Positions 27,307 to 34,853 of a stretch of DNA of 64,000 nt are shown piece after piece (positions within the stretch are counted from its first letter, which is position 1; each line of letters starts with the position of its first letter). A program made the translations under genes and the position numbers. The notes beneath the pieces were generated by a model. It saw nothing but the letters and a program-made list of their open reading frames with translations, was not told the DNA's origin and made no database searches. The stretch is from Gemmata palustris (GTDB lineage Bacteria; Planctomycetota; Planctomycetia; Gemmatales; Gemmataceae), in the NCBI RefSeq assembly GCF_017939745.1, contig NZ_JAGKQQ010000001.1:5332001-5396000 (forward strand), written 5' to 3'.

Positions 27307-27870
27307 TTGGAGCTGCCACCCCCGGTCGCCGTTCGCGTCCTGGTCGTCGATGACAACCGCGACGCGGCCGACACCCTTGCCATGTTGCTGGAGTTGCGTC
27401 GGTACGACGTGCGGGTCGCTTACGACGGCCGTGCCGCGCTTCGCAGTGCCCGCGCGTGGGTTCCCGACTGCCTGATCTCGGACATCCGAATGCCCGGTAT
27501 GGACGGGTACGCGCTCGCGCGCGAGGCCCGCACTGATCCGGCACTGGCTGGGGTAAAGTTGGTGGCCCTGTCCGCGTTTTCGGACGCGAGGCACGTGCAG
27601 CGGGCCGCCGAAGCCGGGTTCGATTACCGCATTACCAAGGCCGCCGACGCTCAGGAACTGCTGGAGGTACTGAAGATGATCGAACAGATCAAGGAACTCG
27701 CGACCCGCACACAAGAGCTCGCCGGGCAGAACGTGGAACTGGCCGGGCAGACGAAGGAACTGCTGAAGGAAGTCAAGCAGGAGGTGAAGGAGGTCAAGCA
27801 GGAGGTCCAAGAGTTGAAGAAAGAAGTCAAGGAACTCAAAGAAGACCGCGGCGACCCGACGGCCCAATAA
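27307..27870 (+). CDS. Response-regulator receiver domain with C-terminal coiled coil
   Basis: A 187-residue protein. Residues 9-125 form a receiver (REC) domain with acidic residues 15-16 (VVDDN), phospho-acceptor Asp59 (ISDIRMPGMDG), Ser89 and Lys111, so it should be phosphorylated by a histidine kinase. There is no DNA-binding or enzymatic output domain; instead residues ~125-187 form a highly charged coiled coil with heptads of KEL, KEV and QEV. Output is probably by protein contact. TTG at 27307 is chosen because GAGG lies 6 bases upstream and the REC fold starts soon after; an ATG at 27181 is in frame but adds 42 residues without domain character. No kinase gene is adjacent. Confidence 0.85.
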   Translation: MELPPPVAVRVLVVDDNRDAADTLAMLLELRRYDVRVAYDGRAALRSARAWVPDCLISDIRMPGMDGYALAREARTDPALAGVKLVALSAFSDARHVQRAAEAGFDYRITKAADAQELLEVLKMIEQIKELATRTQELAGQNVELAGQTKELLKEVKQEVKEVKQEVQELKKEVKELKEDRGDPTAQ

Positions 27871-28179
27871 ACACTGCGCCCGTGCAATTCGCTTCCCGTC
27901 TAATCAATCCCCGCCACTCGATTCGCCCCCTCAATTCCGGTCGGTGGGTCCGGTGGGGGTCGGACCCACTTCCAGGGCTACAAGCCGCGGCCGATGCAAC
28001 CGTTAGCCGGGAAGTTCCTGTGGCCATGATAGAACTACCCGTCTAGCCGCGGTTCGTTCAAGCCGGATGAAATCCAGAAGCAGATCGAAGTCGCGACCGG
28101 TAGGAAGTGACGGTAGAATGATCGATAAAGCCGGCCGGGAGCACGCCCCGGCCGCCTCTTTTGGTCACGAGTTCACATC
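27871..28179. other. Intergenic region with a short hairpin
   Basis: About 309 bases without a convincing gene. A GC-rich stem (GGCCGGGAGCACGCCCCGGCC, imperfect) lies near 28133-28153, followed by CTCTTTTGG, and could end a plus-strand transcript, although it lies only ~25 bases before the next start and might instead act in the leader of that gene. Confidence 0.5.
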
Positions 28180-29283
28180 ATGTCTGTGCGCAGCCGTCAG
28201 CGCCGCTCCGCGGCGAAACAAGTTCCCGCAACGACCACACCGCCCGCACCGGCGCGCCGGTGGCCGCGCGTGCTGTTCTACCTCGCGCTGGCGGGAGGCG
28301 CGTTCGGGGGCGCGTATGCGGCCACGGTACTGACCCGCCCCGGCGCGCCGGCGGGCATGGTGCTGATCCCCGCCGGCGAGTTCGAGATGGGGACCGCGGG
28401 CGACACGCCGAACAAGAACGAGCAGCCGGCCCACAAGGTCCGGGTGGCCGCGTTCTACATGGACGAAACGGAAGTCACCAACGCCCAGTTCCGAACGTTC
28501 GTCGAGGACGCGAAGTACGTCACCACCGCCGAGAAGAAGCCGGACTGGGAGGAGATGAAGAAGCAGCTCCCGCCGGGCACGCCGAAACCGCCGGACGATC
28601 AACTCGTTCCGGGGTCGCTGGTGTTCACACCGCCGACCGAGAAAGTTCCGACCACCGACGCGGCGCGCTGGTGGAAGTGGGTTCCCGGCGCGTGCTGGGA
28701 GCACCCGGAGGGGCCGAAGAGCGACATTAAGGGGAAGGACGATCACCCCGTGGTTCACGTTTCGTGGGACGACGCGACCGCCTACGCGAAGTGGGCCGGG
28801 AAGCGCCTCCCGACCGAGGCCGAATGGGAGTACGCCGCCCGCGGCGGGTTGGTCGGCAAGCGGTTCGCTTGGGGCGACGAGGCTCCCACCGAGACCGACG
28901 GCAAGAGGGCGAACATCTGGCAGGGGACGTTCCCGCACGAGAACACGAAGACCGACGGGTGGGAACGGACCGCGCCGGTGAAATCGTACCCGGCGAACGG
29001 GTACGGGCTGTACGACGCGGCCGGCAACGTGTGGGAGTGGTGCTCGGACTGGTACCGGGCCGACGCCTACTCCGGGCGCAAGGGCGTGACCGCGAACCCG
29101 ACCGGCCCCGACACGTTCTGGGACCCGAACGAGCCGCTCGTGCCCAAGCGCGTCACCCGCGGCGGCTCGTTCCTGTGTCACGTCACCTATTGCGAGAGCT
29201 ACCGCCCGGCCGCGCGCCGCGGAACCGCCACCGATACCGGCATGTCGCACCTCGGGTTCCGCTGTGTGAAAGACAAGAAGTGA
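28180..29283 (+). CDS. Formylglycine-generating enzyme (sulfatase-modifying factor), membrane-anchored
   Basis: A 367-residue FGE/SUMF1-family protein. A basic N-terminus and one hydrophobic segment (LFYLALAGGAFGGAYAATVL, about 32-51) anchor it. The FGE-sulfatase domain starts near residue 58 (GMVLIPAGEFEMG) and includes HPVVHVSWDDATAYAKWAG, RLPTEAEWEYAARGG and NVWEWCSDW. The active-site cysteine pair of true formylglycine-generating enzymes is present as GGSFLCHVTYC (Cys333 and Cys338), followed by LGFRC. This distinguishes it from the many FGE-fold proteins without that pair. It should convert a Cys in sulfatases to formylglycine, the catalytic residue. No sulfatase gene lies in the window. 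Planctomycetes typically encode many. Confidence 0.88.
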   Translation: MSVRSRQRRSAAKQVPATTTPPAPARRWPRVLFYLALAGGAFGGAYAATVLTRPGAPAGMVLIPAGEFEMGTAGDTPNKNEQPAHKVRVAAFYMDETEVTNAQFRTFVEDAKYVTTAEKKPDWEEMKKQLPPGTPKPPDDQLVPGSLVFTPPTEKVPTTDAARWWKWVPGACWEHPEGPKSDIKGKDDHPVVHVSWDDATAYAKWAGKRLPTEAEWEYAARGGLVGKRFAWGDEAPTETDGKRANIWQGTFPHENTKTDGWERTAPVKSYPANGYGLYDAAGNVWEWCSDWYRADAYSGRKGVTANPTGPDTFWDPNEPLVPKRVTRGGSFLCHVTYCESYRPAARRGTATDTGMSHLGFRCVKDKK

Positions 29284-29284
29284 G

Positions 29285-29509
29285 GTTAGTGGGCCGCCCG
29301 ATCTCCTACTTCTTGAAGTCGAATTGGCGGAACTGGAGCACGAGTAGAGCCTCCTGGCTCTCCTCGTCCCGGCCACCAATGTGTACCAGATCCGCAAATA
29401 CTGCGTGGAACTGCACGAACAGGCACTCGCATACCTCAAGGACAACAACGAGTCGAAGGAATCGGCGCGGGTCGAGCAGAGTTCGGCGAAGGTCGAGAAC
29501 GGGAAGTGA
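29285..29509 (+). other. Possible small or broken ORF containing one TAG
   Basis: In one frame this stretch reads as plausible protein (PPDLLLLEVELAELEHE, then after a TAG at 29345-29347 SLLALLVPATNVYQIRKYC and a charged C-terminus ending VENGK) and stops at 29507-29509, just before the next gene's start. A GTG at 29381 could start a 42-residue product. It may be a decayed small gene or a short real one; evidence is weak. Confidence 0.25.
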
Positions 29510-29513
29510 CCGC

Positions 29514-30890
29514 GTGACGTCCGACCTCCAAGCACTGTTGGCCGCGATCGTCGCCGATCCCTCGGACGACGTCGCGCGTCTCATCTACGCGGACTGCTTG
29601 CAGGAACACGGGAACGCCGCGCGTGCGGAGTTCATCCGCCTCCAGATCGAAGCCGAGCGCCACCACCCGCACTCCAACACGCGAGCCGACCTGGACCAGC
29701 GAGCATATGCGCTGTTTGCGGCGCATTGGATCGAATGGTGGGGCGAAGTGTGTACCGCGGTGGGCCTCCCACGCCCGGCACGCGAACCGGCCGGACGCTT
29801 TAGCCGATTCGCTCTGCGCGCCGGTCTTCGAGGGATGACAGGTGCTCCCTACGACTTCGGGAGTTTCGCATTGGGGTGCGACGTGCGAACACAGCTCGGG
29901 AGCGATCCCTCGTCCAAACTCGCGGGTTGGTTCCGAACTGGCTTCCGCCGTGGGTTTCCGGATTCACCCTCGATTGCGTTGTCGAGTGGTTGGCTTGCTC
30001 ACCGTGCATTGCCGCGCTGGTCTTCTGTTTCTCCTGTGAAAACTCTTGGTGCCCGTGTCCCTGTCCGAACTTTTTGGAACGATGGCCCCTATCTCACCGG
30101 GGTCCGTTCGTTGAGCCTGTACGATTGCGACCAAACCGTGTTGGACGCGGTTCTTCGATCGCCACATCTGGCGGCACTCGAAGATCTGAGCTGGTGGATC
30201 AACGACGGCGAAGATGATGACGAAGTTGTGTACCAGTTCGTCGATCACACAGCGATGGTCATGCGGTACGCGCGACTCGCAAGATTGAAGCGGCTGGCAC
30301 TGCAAGTGTGGACGGATCAAGCGGCCAGGGCCGTCGCCAGTTGCGCGCACCTTGCGGGGTTAGTCGAACTCGAAGTATCTCTCGCGAAGGATCTGTCTAG
30401 CGGGGTCGGCGCTGCTCGCCGATTGCTTACCCTTTCTCGTTCGCCGCACCTCGCGGGCCTCCGCTCGCTGACAATAACTGGCCCATTCGAGGCTAACGGG
30501 ATCGAGTCCACTATTCGATACGCGACTTGGACCGGTTTACGGAAGTTGGTCCTCGTCGCGTTGAGGAGTGAGTCCGAACTAAACGACCTCACCCCGTTTT
30601 CTGGACCGGATAACCTGCCCGAACTGGAAGAGTTCCGGTTGATGGGGGTACATCTGACACCGGACCAGATCAACATTTTGGTCCGGTCCCCACTACTCAA
30701 ACGTGTCAAGCACTACGCCCATCGAGGCACTTATACCGATGATTTTGGTAGCATCATTCGGTTAAGCGAAGTGGTTGATCCCATCAAAATTGAGACATTC
30801 TCCATCGAAGGGAACGATATCGACCTACCTCCGCACCTCGCAGCAATCCTCCGCGAGAAATTCGGCGATCGGCTGCATTTCCCCTTCTGA
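29514..30890 (+). CDS. TIGR02996-domain protein with leucine-rich-repeat-like region
   Basis: A 458-residue protein. The N-terminal ~50 residues (LLAAIVADPSDDVARLIYAD then AEFIRLQIEAERH) are the TIGR02996 repeat-companion domain, found almost only in Gemmata-like planctomycetes and usually fused to leucine-rich-type repeats. The rest has irregular leucine-rich stretches (LTGVRSLSLYDCDQTVLDAV, LARLKRLALQVWTDQ, LAGLRSLTITGPF), consistent with that pattern, though a region at about 100-180 is less regular. GTG at 29514 is supported by GGGAAG upstream; the frame continues upstream only as a shadow of the FGE gene. Function unknown; probably a binding protein. It converges with the next gene with 6 bases between. 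Confidence 0.85.
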   Translation: MTSDLQALLAAIVADPSDDVARLIYADCLQEHGNAARAEFIRLQIEAERHHPHSNTRADLDQRAYALFAAHWIEWWGEVCTAVGLPRPAREPAGRFSRFALRAGLRGMTGAPYDFGSFALGCDVRTQLGSDPSSKLAGWFRTGFRRGFPDSPSIALSSGWLAHRALPRWSSVSPVKTLGARVPVRTFWNDGPYLTGVRSLSLYDCDQTVLDAVLRSPHLAALEDLSWWINDGEDDDEVVYQFVDHTAMVMRYARLARLKRLALQVWTDQAARAVASCAHLAGLVELEVSLAKDLSSGVGAARRLLTLSRSPHLAGLRSLTITGPFEANGIESTIRYATWTGLRKLVLVALRSESELNDLTPFSGPDNLPELEEFRLMGVHLTPDQINILVRSPLLKRVKHYAHRGTYTDDFGSIIRLSEVVDPIKIETFSIEGNDIDLPPHLAAILREKFGDRLHFPF

Positions 30891-30896
30891 CAACGA

Positions 30897-31112
30897 TTAG
30901 GCCGCGATGCGCAGCGGGCCGATGACGGTGGCGCTGGGGCTTTTCGCGAGGCTCGCGAGTTCGCGCCGCGCTTGCATCAGGACGAGACTGACCGACGATT
31001 CGGGGCCGAGTTGTTCGATCATCAGGGAGAGGTACTCGGCCGCCCAGCGGGCTTCCGAGATGTCGATGGTCGCGGCCTCGGGGATCAGAACGGACGGGTC
31101 GGAAATGATCAT
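30897..31112 (-). CDS. Small protein of unknown function (71 aa)
   Basis: A 71-residue soluble protein (MIISDPSVLIPEAATIDISE at the start, then a long helical part with AAEYLSLMIEQLGPE and MQARRELASLAKS). A textbook AAGGAGG ribosome binding site 8 bases upstream of the ATG at 31112 makes this a confident gene despite its size. No domain is recognised. It is a single gene convergent with the TIGR02996 gene. Confidence 0.75.
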   Translation of the reverse strand: MIISDPSVLIPEAATIDISEARWAAEYLSLMIEQLGPESSVSLVLMQARRELASLAKSPSATVIGPLRIAA

Positions 31113-31393
31113 GGCCGGGAACCTCCTTGTTCGTTTGGCACATTCTGAATTATGCGACCCGCCGGTATCACGATTCAAGCCCAATTTCTCGGGCCACAAT
31201 TTCGGATAGAGTTCGGCCTTGTCTCACGCTTTACTCATTTTCTCCTTGACTCGCCCATTCCACGTCTGTTACCAATGGGCTTACTTCTCAATTACTCGCT
31301 GCAAGCCGCCCGATCACCGATTGCACCCATCCGGTTCACGCACCGCCACGCGACCGGAGTCGCAGGCCCGTTGGCGACTCGGGAACCGTTCCG

Positions 31394-32254
31394 ATGTCCC
31401 TGCCCAACAAACGCGGGTTCACACTGGTCGAACTCCTCGTTGTCATCATGATTATCGCGGTCCTGATCGGACTGCTGCTGCCCGCGGTGCAGAAGATCCG
31501 TGAGGCCGCCGCCCGGACAAAGTGCCAAAACAACCTCAAGCAGATCGGACTGGCGTTCCACAGTCACCACTGTTCGGCCGGGCGGTTCCCCCACGGCGGG
31601 TGGCACGTTCACCCCGCGACCGCCCCGGACAGCGCCGACCCGTATGCGACCACGCACCAATCGCGCGCGGCGAGTTGGAGCTGGGCGTACCACATCCTGC
31701 CGTACATCGAACAGGACGCCCTTCACAAAAACACGGACCCGGCGCTCGTGCGCGGCACCCCGGTGAAGACGTACCACTGCCCGTCGCGCCGGGCGCCGGT
31801 GGCAATCGGCGGGAGCGCCAAGATCGACTACGCCGGGAGCGCGGGCAGTATGGACAGCGGGGGCAACGGCGTGGTGATGCAGACCCCGCTCGGCGCGATC
31901 CGCTTGAACGAAATCACCGACGGCACCGGTTGTACGGTGCTGGTCGGCGAGAAGCAGATGAACGCGGCCGCGTTCGGCCTGAGTCGGGACGATAACGAAT
32001 CGTACTGCACGCCCGGCTGGAACGGGGACTGGGAGGTGTACCGGTGGGGCGCAACAGCGCCGGCGCCGGACTTCAGGAACGCGGCCGATACGAGCACCGC
32101 GGCGCAGGCGTTCGGGTCGGCACACGTCAACGGCTTCAACGTCGCCTTCTGCGACGGGTCCGTGCGGTCCATTCGCTACTCGGTCAACCTCACGACCTGG
32201 ATCCGTGCGTGCGTGCGCAACGATAATCAGGCCGTGAACCCGAACGATCTGTGA
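31394..32254 (+). CDS. DUF1559 protein with prepilin-type N-terminus
   Basis: A 286-residue protein with a type IV prepilin-like leader ([20 protein letters not shown]): the leader peptidase is expected to cut after Gly8 and methylate Phe9, after which the hydrophobic helix anchors or packs the protein. The rest is the DUF1559 domain with its signature [20 protein letters not shown] and a C-terminal FCDGSVRSI. Planctomycetes encode tens to hundreds of these pseudopilin-like proteins, proposed to belong to type II secretion-like or pilus-like surface assemblies. No pilus machinery lies next to it. The ATG at 31394 gives the expected short leader. Confidence 0.93.
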   Translation: MSLPNKRGFTLVELLVVIMIIAVLIGLLLPAVQKIREAAARTKCQNNLKQIGLAFHSHHCSAGRFPHGGWHVHPATAPDSADPYATTHQSRAASWSWAYHILPYIEQDALHKNTDPALVRGTPVKTYHCPSRRAPVAIGGSAKIDYAGSAGSMDSGGNGVVMQTPLGAIRLNEITDGTGCTVLVGEKQMNAAAFGLSRDDNESYCTPGWNGDWEVYRWGATAPAPDFRNAADTSTAAQAFGSAHVNGFNVAFCDGSVRSIRYSVNLTTWIRACVRNDNQAVNPNDL

Positions 32255-32343
32255 GTGTTGAACGCGCGGGAAGAAATGATGCCAGCGACAGGGATCGCCA
32301 CGCGGTCGCGTCCCTGCTGTTAGTCCGGGCGGCGTGAAGCGAC

Positions 32344-32829
32344 TTACATCACCAACCGGGGGCGGGCGGCACGCGCTGCGTTGCACGCGCCGCAGACGCC
32401 GCGGACCACGAGGGTGTGGCCCTCCGCCCGGAACTGGTTCAGCGCGGAAACCTTCTCGAGCAGCGATTCCAGCTCTTCGCTCTGGAATTCGGTCATCGAG
32501 CCGCACTTCTCACACACGAGGTGATCGTGTGCGGGGTAGCCGTAGTCGTGGTCGAACACGGTGCGCGAGCCGAGTTCGATCCGGCGCAAGAGCCCCGCGT
32601 CCACGAGCGAAGAAAGGGTGCGGTACACGGTCGCCCGGCTCACGCGCTTCTTCGCGTTCTTCAGGTTCTCAATTAACTGCTCCGCGTCGAAGTGCTCGTG
32701 CTGCGCGAAGATGTGCTCGACCAGCACCCGCTTCTGGTCGGTGAACCGCTGCGGGCTCTTCCGACTCGCGAGGTACTCCCGAAACTTGCTCTCGGGGGTC
32801 TGCGACACCTCAACAGCGGGCAGTGGCAC
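32344..32829 (-). CDS. Fur-family transcriptional regulator
   Basis: A 161-residue metal- or peroxide-responsive repressor of the Fur family. The N-terminal winged helix (FTDQKRVLVEHIFAQ to KKRVSRATVYRTLSSLVDAG) is followed by the dimerisation domain with HDHLVCEKCGS and a final CGAC; the two Cys-x2-Cys pairs form the structural zinc site, and the HDH and nearby acidic residues form the regulatory metal site. The subtype (Fur, Zur or PerR) cannot be decided. GTG at 32829 has GGAGAG at good spacing; a TTG at 32853 gives eight more residues. No obvious target gene is adjacent, and no clear Fur box was found. Confidence 0.93.
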   Translation of the reverse strand: MPLPAVEVSQTPESKFREYLASRKSPQRFTDQKRVLVEHIFAQHEHFDAEQLIENLKNAKKRVSRATVYRTLSSLVDAGLLRRIELGSRTVFDHDYGYPAHDHLVCEKCGSMTEFQSEELESLLEKVSALNQFRAEGHTLVVRGVCGACNAARAARPRLVM

Positions 32830-32915
32830 GATACGGCTCTCCAAATAGTTCAATACACGCGATCACCCGTAATTATAGGCGGGCGCCGGGCGGCAAGGTG
32901 AAGACGACAAGAAAA

Positions 32916-32938
32916 GCCGATCTACGAATTAGATCGGC
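32916..32938. terminator. Short hairpin between the Fur and FlgM-like genes
   Basis: An 8-base perfect stem GCCGATCT/AGATCGGC with a 7-base loop (ACGAATT), preceded by AAAA on the plus strand, which is TTTT after the stem on the minus strand. It fits a rho-independent terminator for the minus-strand FlgM-like gene ending at 33015. Confidence 0.65.
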
Positions 32939-33014
32939 CTTGAGCACTTGTACTTGTCCAGAACGGTTTCGAGTCGCCTTTCATCGTCGCGTGTGCGCGG
33001 TCGGCGCCGCGCGT

Positions 33015-33293
33015 TCATGCGCAGCCCGAGATCCGGCGCAGGAGTGCCTCTTCCGCGAGGAGCCACTTCTCCTCAGTGTCGTAGGTGCCGTCGGCGATCT
33101 GCTGGCGCACGCGGGCCACGAGGTCGTGGCGAATGCCGTCCTGCCCCCGGGGTTCGGGGTTCCGAGCCGGTTCGGGGTCCACGACCGGCGCGCCCGTGAG
33201 GCGCATCATCCGGTCGAAGGGGGCACCCGATGGGGCGGATTTGACGACGGCGACGCGCCAGCGGTGCCAGCCACGTGGTGAGGTCTCGCGCAT
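33015..33293 (-). CDS. Small protein with FlgM-like C-terminus
   Basis: A 92-residue protein. Its C-terminal half (IRHDLVARVRQQIADGTYDT, then EEKWLLAEEALLRRI) matches the pattern of the FlgM anti-sigma-28 C-terminal helices: a basic-start helix, an (I/A)xxGTY turn, then an AEExLL helix that in FlgM binds FliA. The N-terminal half is basic and probably disordered, also as in FlgM. GGGAGA precedes the ATG. No flagellar gene is nearby, so the target could be another sigma factor. A hairpin terminator follows. The family call is by eye and moderate. Confidence 0.6.
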   Translation of the reverse strand: MRETSPRGWHRWRVAVVKSAPSGAPFDRMMRLTGAPVVDPEPARNPEPRGQDGIRHDLVARVRQQIADGTYDTEEKWLLAEEALLRRISGCA

Positions 33294-33815
33294 TGGAATA
33301 TCGTCTCCCTGCCGCCGCGAGCGTAGCTCGTTCGGCAGTCGGTCGGTGTGCGGCCTTCCGGTCGAGCCGGAGCGCCAGCACGCGGTTCACCCTCTCCCGG
33401 GCCGGCAGCACATGGAACGCCGGAGCGCCCAAATCCTCGCCGGCCCAAACCCCCGAGCCGCGCCGTCGAATCCTGACCGCGCTCCCGTTGGTCTTTGTCC
33501 TGGGTAGGGGCAGACTCCTCAGCCCCGGGACACGGTTCACCCGTTCAGTGAGCCGCGTTCCATTCTACGCAGGTGTATCGTCGTTCGCGCGCAACCTCTC
33601 GCAAGAAAATGCGCACCCGGTTGCACGGCTTTGGTCGGTTCCCGGCCCGGCGCGCCCGTTACTCGGATGATGCCCGGCGAACGGTTCACGCGGTCGCCCC
33701 AACCCCGGCTCTCACCTTACTTTGCCGGAATCGACTCAAGCCCCGATTCGGGGGCCGGGGTTTAGTTTTTGTGTCCGGTTTTCTGGCCCGGCGCGTCGGC
33801 CGCGGTCACCGGACA
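33294..33815. other. Intergenic region without a convincing gene
   Basis: About 520 bases. Open frames exist on both strands but their composition looks like GC-rich non-coding sequence and none has a good ribosome binding site. A hairpin at 33738-33763 (AAGCCCC...GGGGTTT) followed by AGTTTTTG on the plus strand lies beyond the end of the endonuclease V gene and may help end transcription there. Confidence 0.5.
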
Positions 33816-34496
33816 CTAAACACCAAATTCCATTCTGAGCCGGTTCGCGGCCATGTGTGCTGCGCGCGTCGGAGCGGGGTGCCGGTACCCGCTCAGGGTG
33901 GCGCGGACCAACTGGGTCGCGGAGCCCACATCGATCTTGTGCCCCGGCGACACGAACACGGGTTTCACCCCGGTCGCGGACCGCACCACCGCGCCCACCG
34001 TTTCGCCGTTGAGCGAGAGTGGTGTGGCCTCGCCCGCGTTCGGGCCGGGTTCGGTGTGGTCCCCCACGAGCCAGCTCTTCGCACACCCCACGCACGGCAA
34101 GTCGAGCCACAATCCGAGGTGGCAGGCCAGACCGAACCGGCGCGGGTGCGCAATTCCCTGCCCATCGAGCATAACCGCGCCAGGCGCCCGGAGCAATTCG
34201 CCGAATGCGGCAAGCAGTGCAGGAATTTCACGAAACGACAACAACCCCGGAACATACGGGAAAGTCACTTCGCGCGTCACCGTGCATTCTTCGACCACCG
34301 ACAGATCGGAGGCCTTCAGCACCACGACCGCGGCGAACAATCGCGGCTCTGTCAGATGGTAAGCGATGTCGCACCCCGCGATCAACTCGATGGCGCCGAC
34401 CGGCGCGGACGTGTCCACGCGGGCGGCGAGTTCGTTCTGGAGCGCGACCGCGGCTTCTTCTGTTGTCGGCCACTCGTGCAATGGGGGAAATTGCAT
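33816..34496 (-). CDS. nfi: Endonuclease V
   Basis: A 226-residue deoxyinosine 3' endonuclease, which nicks DNA at the second phosphodiester bond 3' of a deaminated adenine to start repair. The metal-binding acidic residues are visible: Asp43 in AGCDIAY, Glu90 in SFREIPALL and Asp111 in DGQGIAHPRR. The PYVPG wedge segment (80-84), KSWLVG and SPGHKIDV match the family as well, and length is normal. The ATG at 34496 (MQFPPLHEW) is used; the 55 upstream codons lack family similarity. It stands alone, divergent from the large synthetase gene. Confidence 0.95.
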   Translation of the reverse strand: MQFPPLHEWPTTEEAAVALQNELAARVDTSAPVGAIELIAGCDIAYHLTEPRLFAAVVVLKASDLSVVEECTVTREVTFPYVPGLLSFREIPALLAAFGELLRAPGAVMLDGQGIAHPRRFGLACHLGLWLDLPCVGCAKSWLVGDHTEPGPNAGEATPLSLNGETVGAVVRSATGVKPVFVSPGHKIDVGSATQLVRATLSGYRHPAPTRAAHMAANRLRMEFGV

Positions 34497-34853
34497 AATA
34501 TTTGTGGGTAACACAATTTTGCTGAAAGGGACCGATTGCTCCGGTTGTACGGACGCGATGGCGGGCCGCGCGGTTCGTTCCGATGCGAAACCCTTCAGTA
34601 TCCGTGGGGTTAGTTGGGAATCGCCCCGCGCTTGTGTTCGGACCTCAGCGAAGCGCACCACCGTGCTTCACAACGTGAAACGAATGTACTAAGTAAGAAG
34701 ATCTCCCGCTGTAGCCCGCCCGCCACCTCAAGCCCGCTGCCATGCCCTAAAGGATGCCCGCCCGCACCGCTGACGCACTCGTGATTTTCGCCCCATGAAG
34801 TTCCCGCCCCGGAACAGCGGCCGCGGTACGGACTCACCGGATTCCAGGACAGG
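34497..34853. other. Divergent promoter region, no gene seen
   Basis: These 357 bases lie between two divergent genes (endonuclease V and the large synthetase) and must hold both promoters. AT-rich patches such as TAATATTTGTGGGTAACACA near 34497-34516 and ACTAAGTAAGAAGATC near 34689-34704 are candidates for promoter elements. No coding frame or repeat of note. Confidence 0.5.

Noticed and set aside
28764..29513. N-terminal extension of the TIGR02996 protein
   Set aside because: The upstream part of the frame is a shadow of the FGE gene in another frame; a GTG with a good ribosome binding site starts the true gene.
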